From contig JAGTXO010000072.1 in the NCBI GenBank assembly GCA_019448385.1, forward strand, positions 1 to 64,000: a DNA stretch of 64,000 nucleotides, read 5' to 3'. The notes under the pieces are model-generated. The model did no database searches. It had not been told where the DNA came from and worked only from the letters and a program-made list of their open reading frames with translations. Each line of letters begins with the position of its first letter. The first letter of the stretch is position 1. The DNA comes from Diacronema lutheri. Its lineage: Eukaryota; Haptophyta; Pavlovophyceae; Pavlovales; Pavlovaceae. A program made the position numbers and the translations under genes. This document shows, in pieces, positions 43,001 to 53,700 of the stretch.

Positions 43001-44495
43001 CTACTGCGCGGCGGTGGGGACGGCGGCGGCGACGGCGGCCGCCGCCTTTGCGGCCACGTCGGCAGCGCGCTGCTCGAGGGAGCTGGCGAGGACGACAGAG
43101 CGGAAGTGCATGCCCTTGGTCTTGTCGGTGACGCGCTGGAAGACGGGCACGGGCGCGGGCGAGAGGACGACGTGGTTCTCCGTCGAGTCGATGCGCGCGT
43201 CAAGGTGCGCGTCGCGCACGAGGTTGACGACCCACCGCTCGGCGTCATCGACGTCCATCTCGAGCTTGGCCGCGACGGCGCGGATGTCGACGCGGCGGTG
43301 GATGCGGCAGTAGGCCTCAAAGACCAGCCCCTTTGCCGCGAGCATGAATGCGGGCGCGTGCTGCGCGAGGAAAAGGTCGGCACCCATCGCACCTTCGCAC
43401 GCGGCCAGCTCGCGCAACGCCGCGTCAAAGTCTGACTCGGATGCGAGGGCGACGACGAAGCGGGTGAGCGGGTCGGAGTAGCTGTGCGCCTCCTGCACGC
43501 ACAGCCGCGTCAGCTCGTGCAGCAGCGGCCGCCTCCGCTTCGCCGTGAGGACGAGCGCGGCGACGAGGTAGCGGAGGAGGTGCGCGCAGTTGGTCGAGAG
43601 GGCGTTCTGGTAGCGCTCGTGGAAGAAGAGGTCGACGAGGGCGGCGCGGCCATTCTCGTGGTTGAAGTGCACGGCGAGCGCCCAGTGCATCAGCCACGAG
43701 CGCTGCTGCAGCTGCATGAGCGGCGGCGTCGCAGACGAGCGCGCCTCGATCGCCTCGCGCAGTCGCGTCACGTCCTCGCTCGCACCGTCCCAGTTCTGCA
43801 CGAGGATCTCGGCGGCGAGCTTGCCCCACAGCGCGTGGAACGAGCCCTCCGCGTCGGTGCTCAGCAGCCGGTAGTGCTGCAGGCAGCTCGCCGCGCCGCC
43901 ATAGTTGCCGCACTCATACTGGAAGCGCGCCCACTCGTAGAGCTTGCCGAGCGCGTCAGGCCCGAGCGCGTACTTGTCGGTGAGCGCGGCGAGGGTGAAC
44001 GCCTTCTCGGCGCGGAGGTGCTCGACGAGCGGCGCGTCGTCCAGCACCTCGCGCAGCGGCGCCGTCTCCACCTCGAGTTTCTGCAGCCGCGCGAGCACCT
44101 CCTGCCGGCGCTGCGCCATCGCCTCGGGCACGTCGTCCGTGTTCTGCAGCTTTTGCCAAATGTCCATCGCAAAGTCGACCATGTTGGTCGGGTAGAGCAG
44201 GTCGAGCTTGGCCTTCATCAGCTCGTCCACCGGGTACACCTGCGCGGCGCGCGCCGCGCGGCGCGGCGCGGCGCCGAGCGGTGGGCGCGCGCGCGTAGCC
44301 GCGCGCGTCGCCACGCGGCATGGCGCGCCGGCGCGACGGCGACCAATCGATTGGCGCGGCGGAGGGTGCGGGGCAGCCGGCACGCCCAGTAGGCCTCGCG
44401 CGCACCTCCTTCTCCTGCAGGAACTCAAGCAGCGGGAAGATCAGGTGCCGATCGAGGTAGGCCCCGAGGGTGAATGTCAGGTCGTGCTCCGCCAT
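43001..44495 (-). CDS. EIF3E: eukaryotic translation initiation factor 3 subunit e (Int-6)
   Basis: Two exons: 44495-44406 (MAEHDLTFTLGAYLDRHLIF, then PLLEFLQEKE) and 44239-43001, split by a 166-nt GTGCGC...GCGCAG intron. The joined 442 residues match the human protein (445 aa) along their length: NMVDFAMDIWQKLQ, LYEWARFQYECGNYGGAA, LWGKLAAEILVQNWDGA, RTWLxHW-like RSWLMHWALAVHFNH, and the PCI domain end (FEAYCRIHRRVDIRAVAAKL, then DAERWVVNLVRDAHLDARID). It acts in the cytosol as part of the eIF3 scaffold on the 40S subunit. The C-terminal 25 residues are Ala-rich and diverged. Confidence 0.95.
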
Positions 44496-44613
44496 GTTGC
44501 CGAGCCACGTGCTAGGATGGGAGAGTCTGACTGTGATGAGTGAATGGCTGAAAACGGATTGGCGGAGTCAAGCTTTGCTTCCCTCTCGCACCACAACGAC
44601 AGGCGGTCACCGG
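44496..44613. promoter_or_regulatory. 118-bp gap upstream of eIF3e, downstream of MON1
   Basis: Comparatively AT-rich (GAATGGCTGAAAACGGATTGG). It must hold the 3' UTR of MON1 and the promoter of eIF3e, both on the minus strand. No motif stands out. Confidence 0.35.
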
Positions 44614-46123
44614 TCAGCCGGGCCACGCAAGCTGCTTCTCGAGTAGGAGCATGCCGCGCTCGCGTTGCAGCCATCGCAGCAGCTGCTGCGCCGCCGCGCC
44701 CGCCTCCGCCTTTGAGCAGAGCGGATCGTGCGCCGTGTACAGCTCGTGCTCGCGGCCGCTCTGCCCAAGCAGCGCGCGCCTGCCGTCGGCGACAAAGAGC
44801 ACGGAGAGCGACGCGGTGCTGCCGTGCAACTCCCCGCGCAGCACCGCGTAACCGTCGAGCAAGCTGCTCGCCTCGTCGCGCGCGTCCGTGTCCGTGTCCG
44901 TGTCCGTGTCCGCGTCCGCGTCCGCGCCGCCCGACCCGGTAGCCAGCCCCGGCGTCGATCGCGGAAAGCGCGCGCAAACGTGTGCCGACGCAGCCCTGTC
45001 CAAAAAGAGGAAATGACGCAGCGTGCGTATCCCGAGCGAGCTGGCGTCCACCTCGCGCGCGTCGGGCGCAACGGCGGCGCGTAGCGCGTGCAGCGTTGGC
45101 CCGCTCAGCCGCTGCCCCAGCGCGAGGCGCGCGGCCTTGAGGTGCTCAAAGCCATCCTGCGGGACCGCGGCACAGGTCGAGGAGGGCAGGCGAAAGGGCT
45201 GGGCTAAGGGACTCCTCGGCGGCCACTTGCCTACGAGCAATGGGCACGGCCGGGCTGGCGTGCGGCGTGGCGCGCGGTGGGGAGGGAGGGCTGCAACGGG
45301 GCCGAGCACACGGCGCAGACCGCGCCGCGCACCAGCCCGCCCGCACCGCTGAATGCGTGAGGAGGAGGAGCGTGAGGTCCGATGCGCCATCGAGAGTGGA
45401 GACGTGCGCGTGCAAAAAGGCCGAGGGCGCAAAGCCGGGGAGGCAGACGGGCACCCACGACTCGTCGGCGGAGGCGCGCAGCGAGGGTGAAGTGCGCAGC
45501 ATGCTCAGCAGCAGGATCAGGTCAGGCGCGCTGAGCGGCCGCCGCCGCGGGCTGGCCGCGCTCACGAGCATCCCGTGCGCGCAAAGGACGGCGAAGAGGA
45601 CCGCGCACTCGGACTGCACGAGCAGCAGCAGCCGGCCAAACTCGGCGCGCGTGGCCGACGGCAAAGGCACGCACGGCACGGCGTCGAGCATCACGTCGGG
45701 CCGTGAGCGCGCGTGCTCGACCATCCCGCGCAGCGCGCGGTCCGTGCCGCCGAGCAGAGCGCGCAGGTCGTACGTCGCGTCGCGCGCGAGCACCTTCTCG
45801 ATCGACCCGGTGAGGATGCGCACGATGCTCAGGTGGACGTAGTGCAGGCAGCGCGCCGCGCGCGCCGCAGGCTCACGCGCGTCCGTCACGGCGACAAGGT
45901 AGAGCGGCTCGCGCACGACAAAGACGACGCGCCGGCCGCCGCCCTCGACGCTCTGCAGCTCGTCCGCGCCGCTCGGCCCGCGCGCAAAGGAGATGAGCGC
46001 GCCGATCAGCGCCGAGAGCGACGACAGGTCCGCCTCGCCACCCGCTGTCGAGAAGACCGGCTTACCCGCGTTGCTCAGCACGAAGACGTGCGAGCCCGCG
46101 AGCCAATCCGCCTCCGCGGCCAT
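44614..46123 (-). CDS. MON1: MON1, vacuolar fusion (Rab7 GEF) subunit
   Basis: Exon 1 is 46123-45347 and exon 2 45156-44614, with a 190-nt intron (GTGCGG...CCGCAG). The join gives LLLLTHSADGFEHLKAARLA; 439 residues. The N-terminal longin domain reads HVFVLSNAGKPVFSTAGGE, SALIGALISFA, RVVFVVREPLYLVAVT and CLHYVHLSIVRILT; later MLVSAASPRRRPLSAPDLIL, VPVCLPGFAPSAFLHAHV and the third longin domain near the C-terminus, ending LRWLQRERGMLLLEKQLAW. With CCZ1, MON1 activates Rab7 in endosome and autophagosome maturation. A hexanucleotide repeat near 44880-44930 inserts an Asp/Ala/Thr run in a loop. It is shorter than animal MON1 because the disordered N-terminus is absent. Confidence 0.9.
44879..44930 (-). 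repeat. coding hexanucleotide repeat (DAD/DTD run) in MON1
   Basis: GTGTCC and GCGTCC units repeat on the plus strand and encode alternating Asp-Ala and Asp-Thr on the minus strand. Acidic loop, probably length-variable. Confidence 0.8.
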
Positions 46124-46162
46124 CGTGCGGTCCGCCGTCCGTGCTGCGCGCGCGCACAAAGC
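46124..46162. promoter_or_regulatory. 39-bp divergent start region (MON1 / ANKRD39)
   Basis: Only 39 bp separate the two ATGs. Transcription start sites must lie within this gap or inside the opposing coding region. Confidence 0.5.
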
Positions 46163-46774
46163 ATGTTTGCGTCCAAGATGCAGGCGCTCTTCGACGAGCA
46201 GGAGCACGGCCACGACCACGACCATGACGACCACGTGGACGAGCCCACGGGCGTGGAGCAGAGCCTCGAGGAGCTCGGCTTCCTTCGCAGCGCGTGCGCG
46301 GCCGCGCAGTCGGGCGACGTCGCGAAGCTCGCGCGGCTGCTCGGCAACAAGCGGCTCGACGCGCTGCACTCGGACGGCACGGCCGAGGGCGGCACGGGGT
46401 ACACGCCGCTGCATTACGCCGCGCGCGCGGGTCAGCTCGCGTGCGTCGAGCTCCTCCTCGCGCGCGGCGCCAACGCGAACGCGCTCACCGCGTCGGGCGG
46501 CGCGACGCCGCTGCACCGGGCGGCGCACCAGGGCCACGCGGCCGTCGTCGACGCGCTGCTGGGCGCGCGCGCGGACCCGTCGATCGTCGATTCGGACGGC
46601 TCGACCGCGCTGCACAAGGCCGCCGAAGAGGGGCGCGCCGAAGCGTTCGACGCGCTGCTTCGCGCGATGCCCACTCTCGCTGGCGCGCGCGACAAGCGCG
46701 GCCGAACGCCCGCCGAGGCCGCGCACGCCAAAGGTCACAGCGCCATCGGCGCGACGCTCGCCGACCGCGGCTAG
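46163..46774 (+). CDS. ANKRD39: ankyrin repeat protein, ANKRD39-like
   Basis: 203 residues in one exon. A His/Asp-rich N-terminal patch (EHGHDHDHDDHVDEP) precedes VEQSLEELGFLRSACAAAQS, which matches the ANKRD39 start ([20 protein letters not shown]). Three to four ankyrin repeats follow: GYTPLHYAARAGQLACVELL, GATPLHRAAHQGHAAVVDAL, GSTALHKAAEEGRAEAFDAL and a final RGRTPAEAAHAKGHSAIGAT. Order and loop sequences fit ANKRD39 better than generic ankyrins. Function in the family is poorly known. The metal-binding-looking N-terminus is an addition relative to the animal protein. Confidence 0.85.
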   Translation: MFASKMQALFDEQEHGHDHDHDDHVDEPTGVEQSLEELGFLRSACAAAQSGDVAKLARLLGNKRLDALHSDGTAEGGTGYTPLHYAARAGQLACVELLLARGANANALTASGGATPLHRAAHQGHAAVVDALLGARADPSIVDSDGSTALHKAAEEGRAEAFDALLRAMPTLAGARDKRGRTPAEAAHAKGHSAIGATLADRG

Positions 46775-46932
46775 GCGCTCGCGCGGGCCCAGGACCCGCC
46801 GGCACCGGCCCTTCCACGGGGAGTTTTGCACCCGCCAGTTTTGCACAGTATCCCAATACCCATATGGGCACCCGCCAGTTTTGCCTTTTCCACTCGGAAA
46901 ATAAATCAGAAATCGAGACGGTTTCGCGGGTC
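46775..46932. other. intergenic region with short repeats and possible poly(A) signal
   Basis: CACCCGCCAGTTTTGC occurs twice (about 46829 and 46869) around a CATATGGGTATTGGGATA-like imperfect palindrome (CCCAATACCCATATGGGC). AATAAA at 46900-46905 could end the ANKRD39-like transcript. AT-richer than neighbours. Confidence 0.4.
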
Positions 46933-49900
46933 ATGGTGAGACGGCCAGGCCGCAGGCGTGGCTCCATCGAGGGCGCCACGCCTTCACCGCAGCGCGCGCT
47001 CGTGACGCACGACCGGCAGCTCGCAGTGTGCCGCGGTCTTGCATTCATCCGCGACCTCGGCAGCTCGCTCCTCGCAAACCCCATCGTGCGAAGCCGGCAC
47101 GGCTCCGACCTTCTCGTGCCCTTCTTCGTCTCGCCGCGCGCGCGTCCGGGCGCGCCGCCGGCGGAGCGCATGGCGATTGATGTCGCGCGGCAGCTCGCGC
47201 TCGCGTGGCGCGCTGGAGCCCTTCCCGCGCGGCTGCCAACGCGTGGCGCCGACGGTCGTCGGTGCAGCGAGGCGGGGCTCGGCGCCGGTACGGGCGCCGG
47301 CGGTCGCGACGGCGCGGCCGGTGCCGGCGATGCCGGCCTCGCGCCTGTTGTGGGCGCCACGTCGGCGGCGGTGAGCCCGCGCGCGCTGCGTGACATGGCG
47401 CAGGGTATCTACGCGCTGCACCTCCTCGGCATCGGCGAGCCTCTCCTCCTCGCGCGGCTGAGAGAGTGCGTTGCGTCGGTGCGTGCACCAGCGGCTCTTC
47501 CGTGCCGCCGCTTGGGAAGCGGAGGGCCGATGGCGCGGCGTGCGCGGCGCGCGCGCCTAGCGTGCTTTGGACACGTGTGTGCATCAGCCTTCGACGCGCG
47601 CACCCGCCGGCCGCACGGCCGCGCCGCCGGCCCGACCGACCATCCCACCCCCCTCCCCCCCCCATTCCCCTTTTCCGGCTGCAGGTTGACGTGAGGGCGC
47701 TGTTCCACTTTGACCCCTCGCGGGAGCGCGCGCCGCACCTGACCACTTTTGCAAACTGCGCGTGCGGTGGCGACTCCGACCCTGCGAGCCGCCGCTGCTC
47801 CGCGTGCCTCCGCCCCCTCACGCCGCGCGCGCGTCTCGATGTGCTCCTCGATGCTCTCGTGTACGCCTTCCACTTTGAAAGGCTCACGCTGCCCGCGCCA
47901 GGTTGCTTCTTCGATGTGCTCCGCCAGCTGTGCAACGAGTACGCCCTCGCAACCGCCACGCCGCCACCCGCGCGCGACGTGCTCGACGCCGACGCCGCAT
48001 CGGATGCGTCCACCGGACTGGGAGTGGCGGACGCGTCCACCGGACTGGGAGTGGCGGACGCGTCCACCGGACTGGGAGTGGCGGACGCGTCCACCGGACT
48101 GGGAGTGGCGGACGCGTCCACCGGACTGGGAGTGGCGGCGCGCGCGTGCGCCTCGGCCGGCGCGCGCGCAGCGGGCGCGGCGTGCGCCGTCCGCGGAGGC
48201 GACGGAGCGGCGCGTCGCGCTCGCCTCTCGCGGCCCACCGTAGCCGCCGCCCTTCCGCCCGCGCCGCGCACAGCGCCGGTCGAGCGCGGCGCGCGCGGCG
48301 CGCGAGCCGCCACCGGCTCGCGCGCGGGCGCGGCGACGCGGCCCGCGTCGCGCGCGCGCACCGAGTGCGGCGAGGCCGCGTCGCGCGCGCGCGACGCGCA
48401 CTACCTCTTCTACGCAATGACGCACCTCGTGTACACGCTCAACGGCTTTGACCAGACGCGTCTTGGCCCGCACCTGCTGCCGCGCGGTGTGTCGGCTTTC
48501 CTCCGGACTGAGCTGAGCGCAGCCATCGTTGCACGCGACCCGGACAAGGCGGCGGAGGCGGCGACTGCGCTGCGCGCGCTCCTCCCCGCGCGGCCGCGCG
48601 CGCCGCGGCCGGCTGCTGCGGCGTACGGCGGCGGTGCGAACGCGGCGCCTGCGCGGCTCAGCGGAGCGCGCGCGGACGGCGGTGGCAAGGACGGCGGTGG
48701 CAAGGACGGCGGTGGCAAGGACGGCGGTGGCAAGGACGGCGGTGGGACGGACGGCGGTGGCAAGGACGGCGGTGGGACGGACGGCGGCGGCAAGGACGGC
48801 GGCGGCGTGGACGACGATACGCAGAGCGAGGCGCTGCTCGCAGCTGCGACTGCCTTCCTACTGCGCACGCAGTCGCCCACCGACGGCGGCTGGCAGTGCG
48901 CGGCCGACTCGCCGCTCGATGTGTTCGCGCGCTACCACGCCACGCTCGTCGGCGTGTGCGCGCTCAGGCGTGCGCACTACGAGGACAGGGAGGTCGAGGC
49001 GAGCGAGCGGGCGGAAGGGCGGTGCGAGCGTGCGCAATGTGGGACGGGTGCGAGCGGTGCGGACGGCGCGGCGTCGGCTGCGCCCGGCCGCCGGGCCGAC
49101 GCGGACGCGCGCGCCGACGCGGCGACCGCCGCGGCCGACGGCGCGTGTGGGCGCGTGCACGAGGCGGTTACGGCAGTTACGGCGTGGAGCGGGCCTGACC
49201 CTGCGCTGTGGGACGGGCCTGCCGATACGCTGTTGCACGGCGGAGAGCGCGCCGGTGGGTGGGACGGATGGGAGGGTGTCGTCTTCGCTGGCATGCGCCG
49301 CGCGGAGGGAGGCGGCGCCATTGCGCTGCGCGCGTGGCTCGCACCGCGCGCACCGCCCACCGGCGCGGATGGCGGCGATGGCGATGGCATGGCCGACGGT
49401 GGCGATGGCATGGCCGACGGTGGCGATGGCATGGCCGACGGTGGCGATGGCATGGCCGACGGTGGCGATGGCATGGCCGACGGTGGTGGTGGCATGGCCG
49501 ACGGTGGCGATGGCATGGCCGACGGTGGCGATGGCATGGCCGACGGTGGTGGTGGCATGGCCGACGGTGTGCCCGTGTACTGCGCCATGTCGAGCGGCGC
49601 GCCCAGGTGCGCGTGCGCCGACGCGCGCGCGCGCGCATGTTGGAGCGGCGACGGCGCGCGCGCCGCGAGCGCGGACGCGGCCGGGCGCGGCGACGCGGCG
49701 CGCGCGGCGGAGTGTGCGCCTTGCTCCACGCAGCTCGCATTGCATCGCGCGTGGCTCGAGTCGCTTGGTTCAGCCGCTGCGCCCCTCTGCGGGCTACAGC
49801 ACGGCGCGCGCTTCTTTGCGCACAGGCGGCGCCTCGCCGACGGTGCCGCCGCCGCGCTTTCGGCTCCTCGCGCGTCTCCGCTCTCCGAAGAGAAACGCCG

Positions 49901-50537
49901 CTCGCTTGTCCGCCTTCTGCCCGTGATGCGCCGCTTGCCGATACGCGCGCACGCGCTCGAGCAGTCGCGGGAGCGACGGGCGACGGAGCTCGACGCTGAG
50001 CGGCGGAACAGACTCGAACGCACGCTCAGCGTCGCGCCCGGCGCCACCGCCGCTGCCACCGACGCGCCCGCCGCGCGTGTCGACGCGGCGAGCGCCTTGG
50101 CCGGCGGGGGCACGGACGCGCGCCTTGGCGCGCTCGCGCGCTTTCCGGCGCGCAGCAGCGGCGCGCTCGCGCTCGCGCTCGCACGCTCGCGCTCGCTCTC
50201 GACGCTGCTGCCACCGTCACCAGCAATCACCGCCTCGAGCGCGCGCAGCGACGTGGCCTGCGCGCACCGCCTCGAGCGCGCGCGCGCGGAGCTCGCGCAG
50301 CCCGCCGCTGCCGGCGCGCGCGCGCGGCACAGCGGCGCGCGGCGCGAGCGTGCGGAGCGTTTGAGCGGCGCGCGGTCGGCGGCCGAGCTGCTCTCGCCCG
50401 TGCGCGCACGCTCCGGCAGCCATGGCAGCCCCGGCGTCAGCGCCAGCTGCGCGGCGGGCGGGAGCGAGGCACCTGCGCCGCGCGGTGCTCGTGTGCTGCC
50501 GGGCGGGACGCGATGGGCGCATGATGAGCGGAGGTGA
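46933..50537 (+). CDS. large protein with (alpha/alpha)-toroid-like region and three coding minisatellites
   Basis: Exon 1 46933-47478 and exon 2 47685-50537; the 206-nt intron has a GTGCGTG donor, a long C-rich tract and TTCCGGCTGCAG. About 1,132 residues. Conserved-looking parts: LAVCRGLAFIRDLGSSLLAN, GIYALHLLGIGEPLLLARL, then after the intron VDVRALFHFDPSRERAPHL, a small CxC...CSAC zinc-like cluster, ARLDVLLDALVYAFHFERL, YLFYAMTHLVYTLNGFDQTR and FLLRTQSPTDGGWQC followed by FARYHATLVGVCALRRAHY. The last resembles the QxxDGxW repeat and YHxT helix of terpenoid-cyclase-like toroids, in a family I know only as uncharacterised. The rest is low complexity: DASTGLGVA x5, DGGGK/T x9 and DGMADGG x9 repeats, and a Ser/Arg/Ala-rich tail. 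Soluble; location unknown. Confidence 0.7.
48003..48137 (+). repeat. 27-bp coding minisatellite x5
   Basis: Five nearly identical units of 27 bp, starting GACGCGTCCACCGGACTG, encode DASTGLGVA. Near-perfect identity implies recent expansion. Confidence 0.9.
48675..48809 (+). repeat. 15-bp coding minisatellite x9
   Basis: Nine units of GACGGCGGTGGCAAG and variants encode DGGGK or DGGGT. The variants alternate, suggesting higher-order duplication. Confidence 0.9.
49383..49571 (+). repeat. 21-bp coding minisatellite x9
   Basis: Nine units of GATGGCATGGCCGACGGTGG(C) encode DGMADGG; units 6 and 9 have GGT in place of GAT at the first codon (GGMADGG), so part of the array looks duplicated as a block. 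Confidence 0.9.
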
Positions 50538-50731
50538 CGGCTGTGCGCATGCGCGGCGCACGCTCCTGGACGGTGTCGGCTGTGCTGTGCTGTGCGTCAC
50601 CCTCTGCAGAGAACCGCACGCGCCTTATTTTGCACTTTCATTCGGACCCTCATCAAAATCACCATAGTGTCACTTTTCGGGCCATCGGGTGGACGCTGCT
50701 CGCCGCCGCAAGTCCGCCCCCAACGCGAGCG
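50538..50731. other. intergenic/promoter region of the secreted Pro-rich protein
   Basis: 194 bp with an AT-richer patch (CGCCTTATTTTGCACTTTC and CATCAAAATCACCATAGTG). It may contain the previous gene's 3' end and this gene's promoter. No confident element. Confidence 0.4.
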
Positions 50732-53700
50732 ATGCTGCCGCGCTGCCTCCTCACGTTCCTCGCCTTGCTCGCTGCACCTGGCGCTGCCGTCTGGAACTCG
50801 CCTCTGAGCCCCGCGCCGCTCAGCGGCCCGCCCCTTTCGCCCGCGCCGAACCCGTCACCGTCGAGCCCACCACCCCTACGACGCCCGCCGCCGCCAAGCC
50901 CGCCACCACCTCGCCCGCCACCGCCAAGCCCGCCACCGCCGAGCCCACCGCCGCCAAGCCCACCGCCGCCGAGCCCACCGCCCTCCGAGGGGCCGGCGTT
51001 CGGCGGCATCTTGTGGGCCTACTCCAACACGATCGGCACCATCGAGCTGAGCTGGGACGCGGCCGTGGGCGGCGACGGCGAGATAACATACGCGCTCTTC
51101 GCCGAAGAGGGCAACGTCAACTTTGCGCGCAAGGGCCTCGTCGAGCCGCCGCAGGCCACCTTTAACTCGACAACGTTCCGCGCGGTGCTCACAAACCTGA
51201 CAGCCGGCGCGAACTACTCGCTGCTCGTCGTCGCAGTCGACGAGGAGGGCGACAGATCGGGCAACCGTGAGCCGGCTCGCGTGACAGTGGCCGACGTCGA
51301 CCCGATGCTTTGGCCAAACAACACGTTGGTCAAGTTCAGCGACGCGACGACGCTCCGCTCCGACTCTGAGGAGCAGGTCACGCTCACGACGCGCGAGCTG
51401 CCACTGCCAGACGAATTCAAAGTCGACGCGTATTTCCTCGCGCCGCTGGTGGACGGCGACGTGAGCTACGTGCAGATCCTTTCCATCAACGTCACGTCTG
51501 AGGAGCCGCTCTTCGTCGCCGTGCTCGCGGTGCGGAAAGCAAATTTTACGGAGGTGCGCTCAGCCCCGCCGCCACATGCGCGCGCGCGCCACGGCCGCGA
51601 CCGAGTATGCTGCGCGCCCCACGTGCGCCGTGGCAGGTGTGGCAAGAGTACAGCTTTGACACCGCGCTCGACGCGGCGATGTTCCTCGAAGAGGGTGCCG
51701 ATGGCGGTCCGAACGCAAGCGTGGCGCTGATGGGAGGCGAGCCGCTGCTCAACCGACGCCGGCTCGCGACGATCTCGCGCACGTTCTCGCGGACCGCGTC
51801 CAACACCTTTGGGCCCGTCGTGATCGAGCAAACGTTCAGCACCTCGGTGATGGTCACCGCCTCATTTCGCATCGGCCTGAACAGGGTCTGCCGGCGCATC
51901 TGCCTCTTCTTGTGCCGGCGCGGCCGCCGTTCCCCTCGGACCTTTTGCTTCCCCAACCCCCTCGACCCGTTCGTCCGCGCCAGCGCGTCGGCGGAGCTCG
52001 GTGCGAGCTACTCCTTCAACGCACTTGGCAGCGTGAGCGCAAGCACGGCGGCCAACTCCAATATCGAGCTCTTCCGCGGCCCCAAGGTGCGCACCGTCAC
52101 GACGCGCGCGCGCGCGCGCGACCAGCGGCAAATTCCTCACCCGTGCCACGTGCGTCCATCTCGACCTCGCTGCGCAGATCCGCGTGCAAGCCGGTCCGAT
52201 CCCGATCGTCTTGGAGCCCAGCATCGACCTGTTCATCGAGCTGAGCGCGACCGCAACTGGCGAGATCAACCTCTTCACGGAAGCGAGCGCGAGCATCAGG
52301 ACTGCCGTGAGCTTTGACACCGGCCGGCTGACGCGCGTGCCGCCACAGCCCCAGTTCAACTTTGACAGCGGCTTCGACCTCTCGATCGGCGGCGAGCTCA
52401 CCGCACGCATTGGCCTCACCTTCTCACTTGACGTCAAGGTGTTCGACGCCGTTGGGCTCGCGGTCGGCGTCTCACCCGCACTCGTCGCCACCGCGGCCGG
52501 CAGCGCCATTCTGGACGGCGGGCTCTTTCTCGTCGAGCAGGGCGCCTGCCCGACGCCGTTCAGTATCGACACATTTGAGATTGCCTTTCAGATCGCGATC
52601 CCCGTCTCGTTCGTGTTGGACCTGCCCGGCCGCCGCGGCGATCGAGTACGCCAGCTCCCTCCCCCCCCTCCCCCCTCCCCTGACACGCCGTCGCACGCCG
52701 CGTGGGCGTGCGGGGCCCAAGGCTGGCGCCGCGCGGGCGGGCACGCGCGGAGCGAGGCTGACGCGAACGCCACCCGACCCGCTTGCGCGTTCTCTCTCTG
52801 CCCTCTGCCCCTTGGCACGCGGCACGGCAGGAGTTCCCGCTCGGCAACCTCTTCGAGAGGACCTTCCCGCCATTCTTCGCGCTCGTCCCTCCGACCATCG
52901 TGCCTCCGCAGTCCTTTGCGTGCGTCGACACCATTCCGCAGCTCGACGTGGTCGCGAGCGGCACGCTGCAAGGCCCGCAGACGTGGCTCGTGGACTCGAG
53001 CCCGCCGTCGGGCGTAACGGTCGTGCCCGGCACGCAGACGGGCGCGAACGCTGCGTTGTCGGTCGACCCTCTCCTTTTCTCGAGCTCGGCGGCGCCGCCG
53101 ACGGGCAGTCTGTTCTTCGTCGTGCAGCCACTCTTGCCGCTGCCCGTGTGCTTCGTCGCGCAGATCAGCCTCGACGACCTGTTGCTCGGCGCGGGCGTGC
53201 TCGACGCCGACGCGTGCTGCCTTGGACCCCGAGACTGCACAGGCACTGGCAGCCAACTGTGCCCCGAGCAGGAGCTCACGTGCGTGCAGGGAGAGGCGCC
53301 ACCACCGCCTCCGCCTCCGCTTGCGCTGCCGCCACCGTTGCCGAGTTCTCCAGCAGGCGCGCCCCCGCCCGTTCAAAGCCCGCCTGCGGGCGCGCTGCAG
53401 CCTCCGCTAAGCCCGCCTGTCGACGCGCTGCCGCCCCCTCCGCCAAGCCCGCCGGGTGACACGCTGCAGCCGCCTCCGCCAAGCCCGCCGGGTGACACGC
53501 TGCCGCCCCCTCCGCCAAGCCCGCCGGGTGACACGCTGCAGCCCCCTCCGCCAAGCCCACCAGGCGACACGCTGCAGCCCCCTTCGCCAAGCCCGCCGGG
53601 TGACACGCTGCTGCCCCCTCCGCCAAGCCCGCCGGCTGACACGCTGCTGCCTTCACCGCCAAGCCCGCCGGGCGACACGCTGCCGCCCCCTCCGCCAAGC

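Noticed and set aside
48003-49571. CRISPR-like array
   Set aside because: The repeats are contiguous, in-frame coding minisatellites without unique spacers, in a eukaryotic gene.
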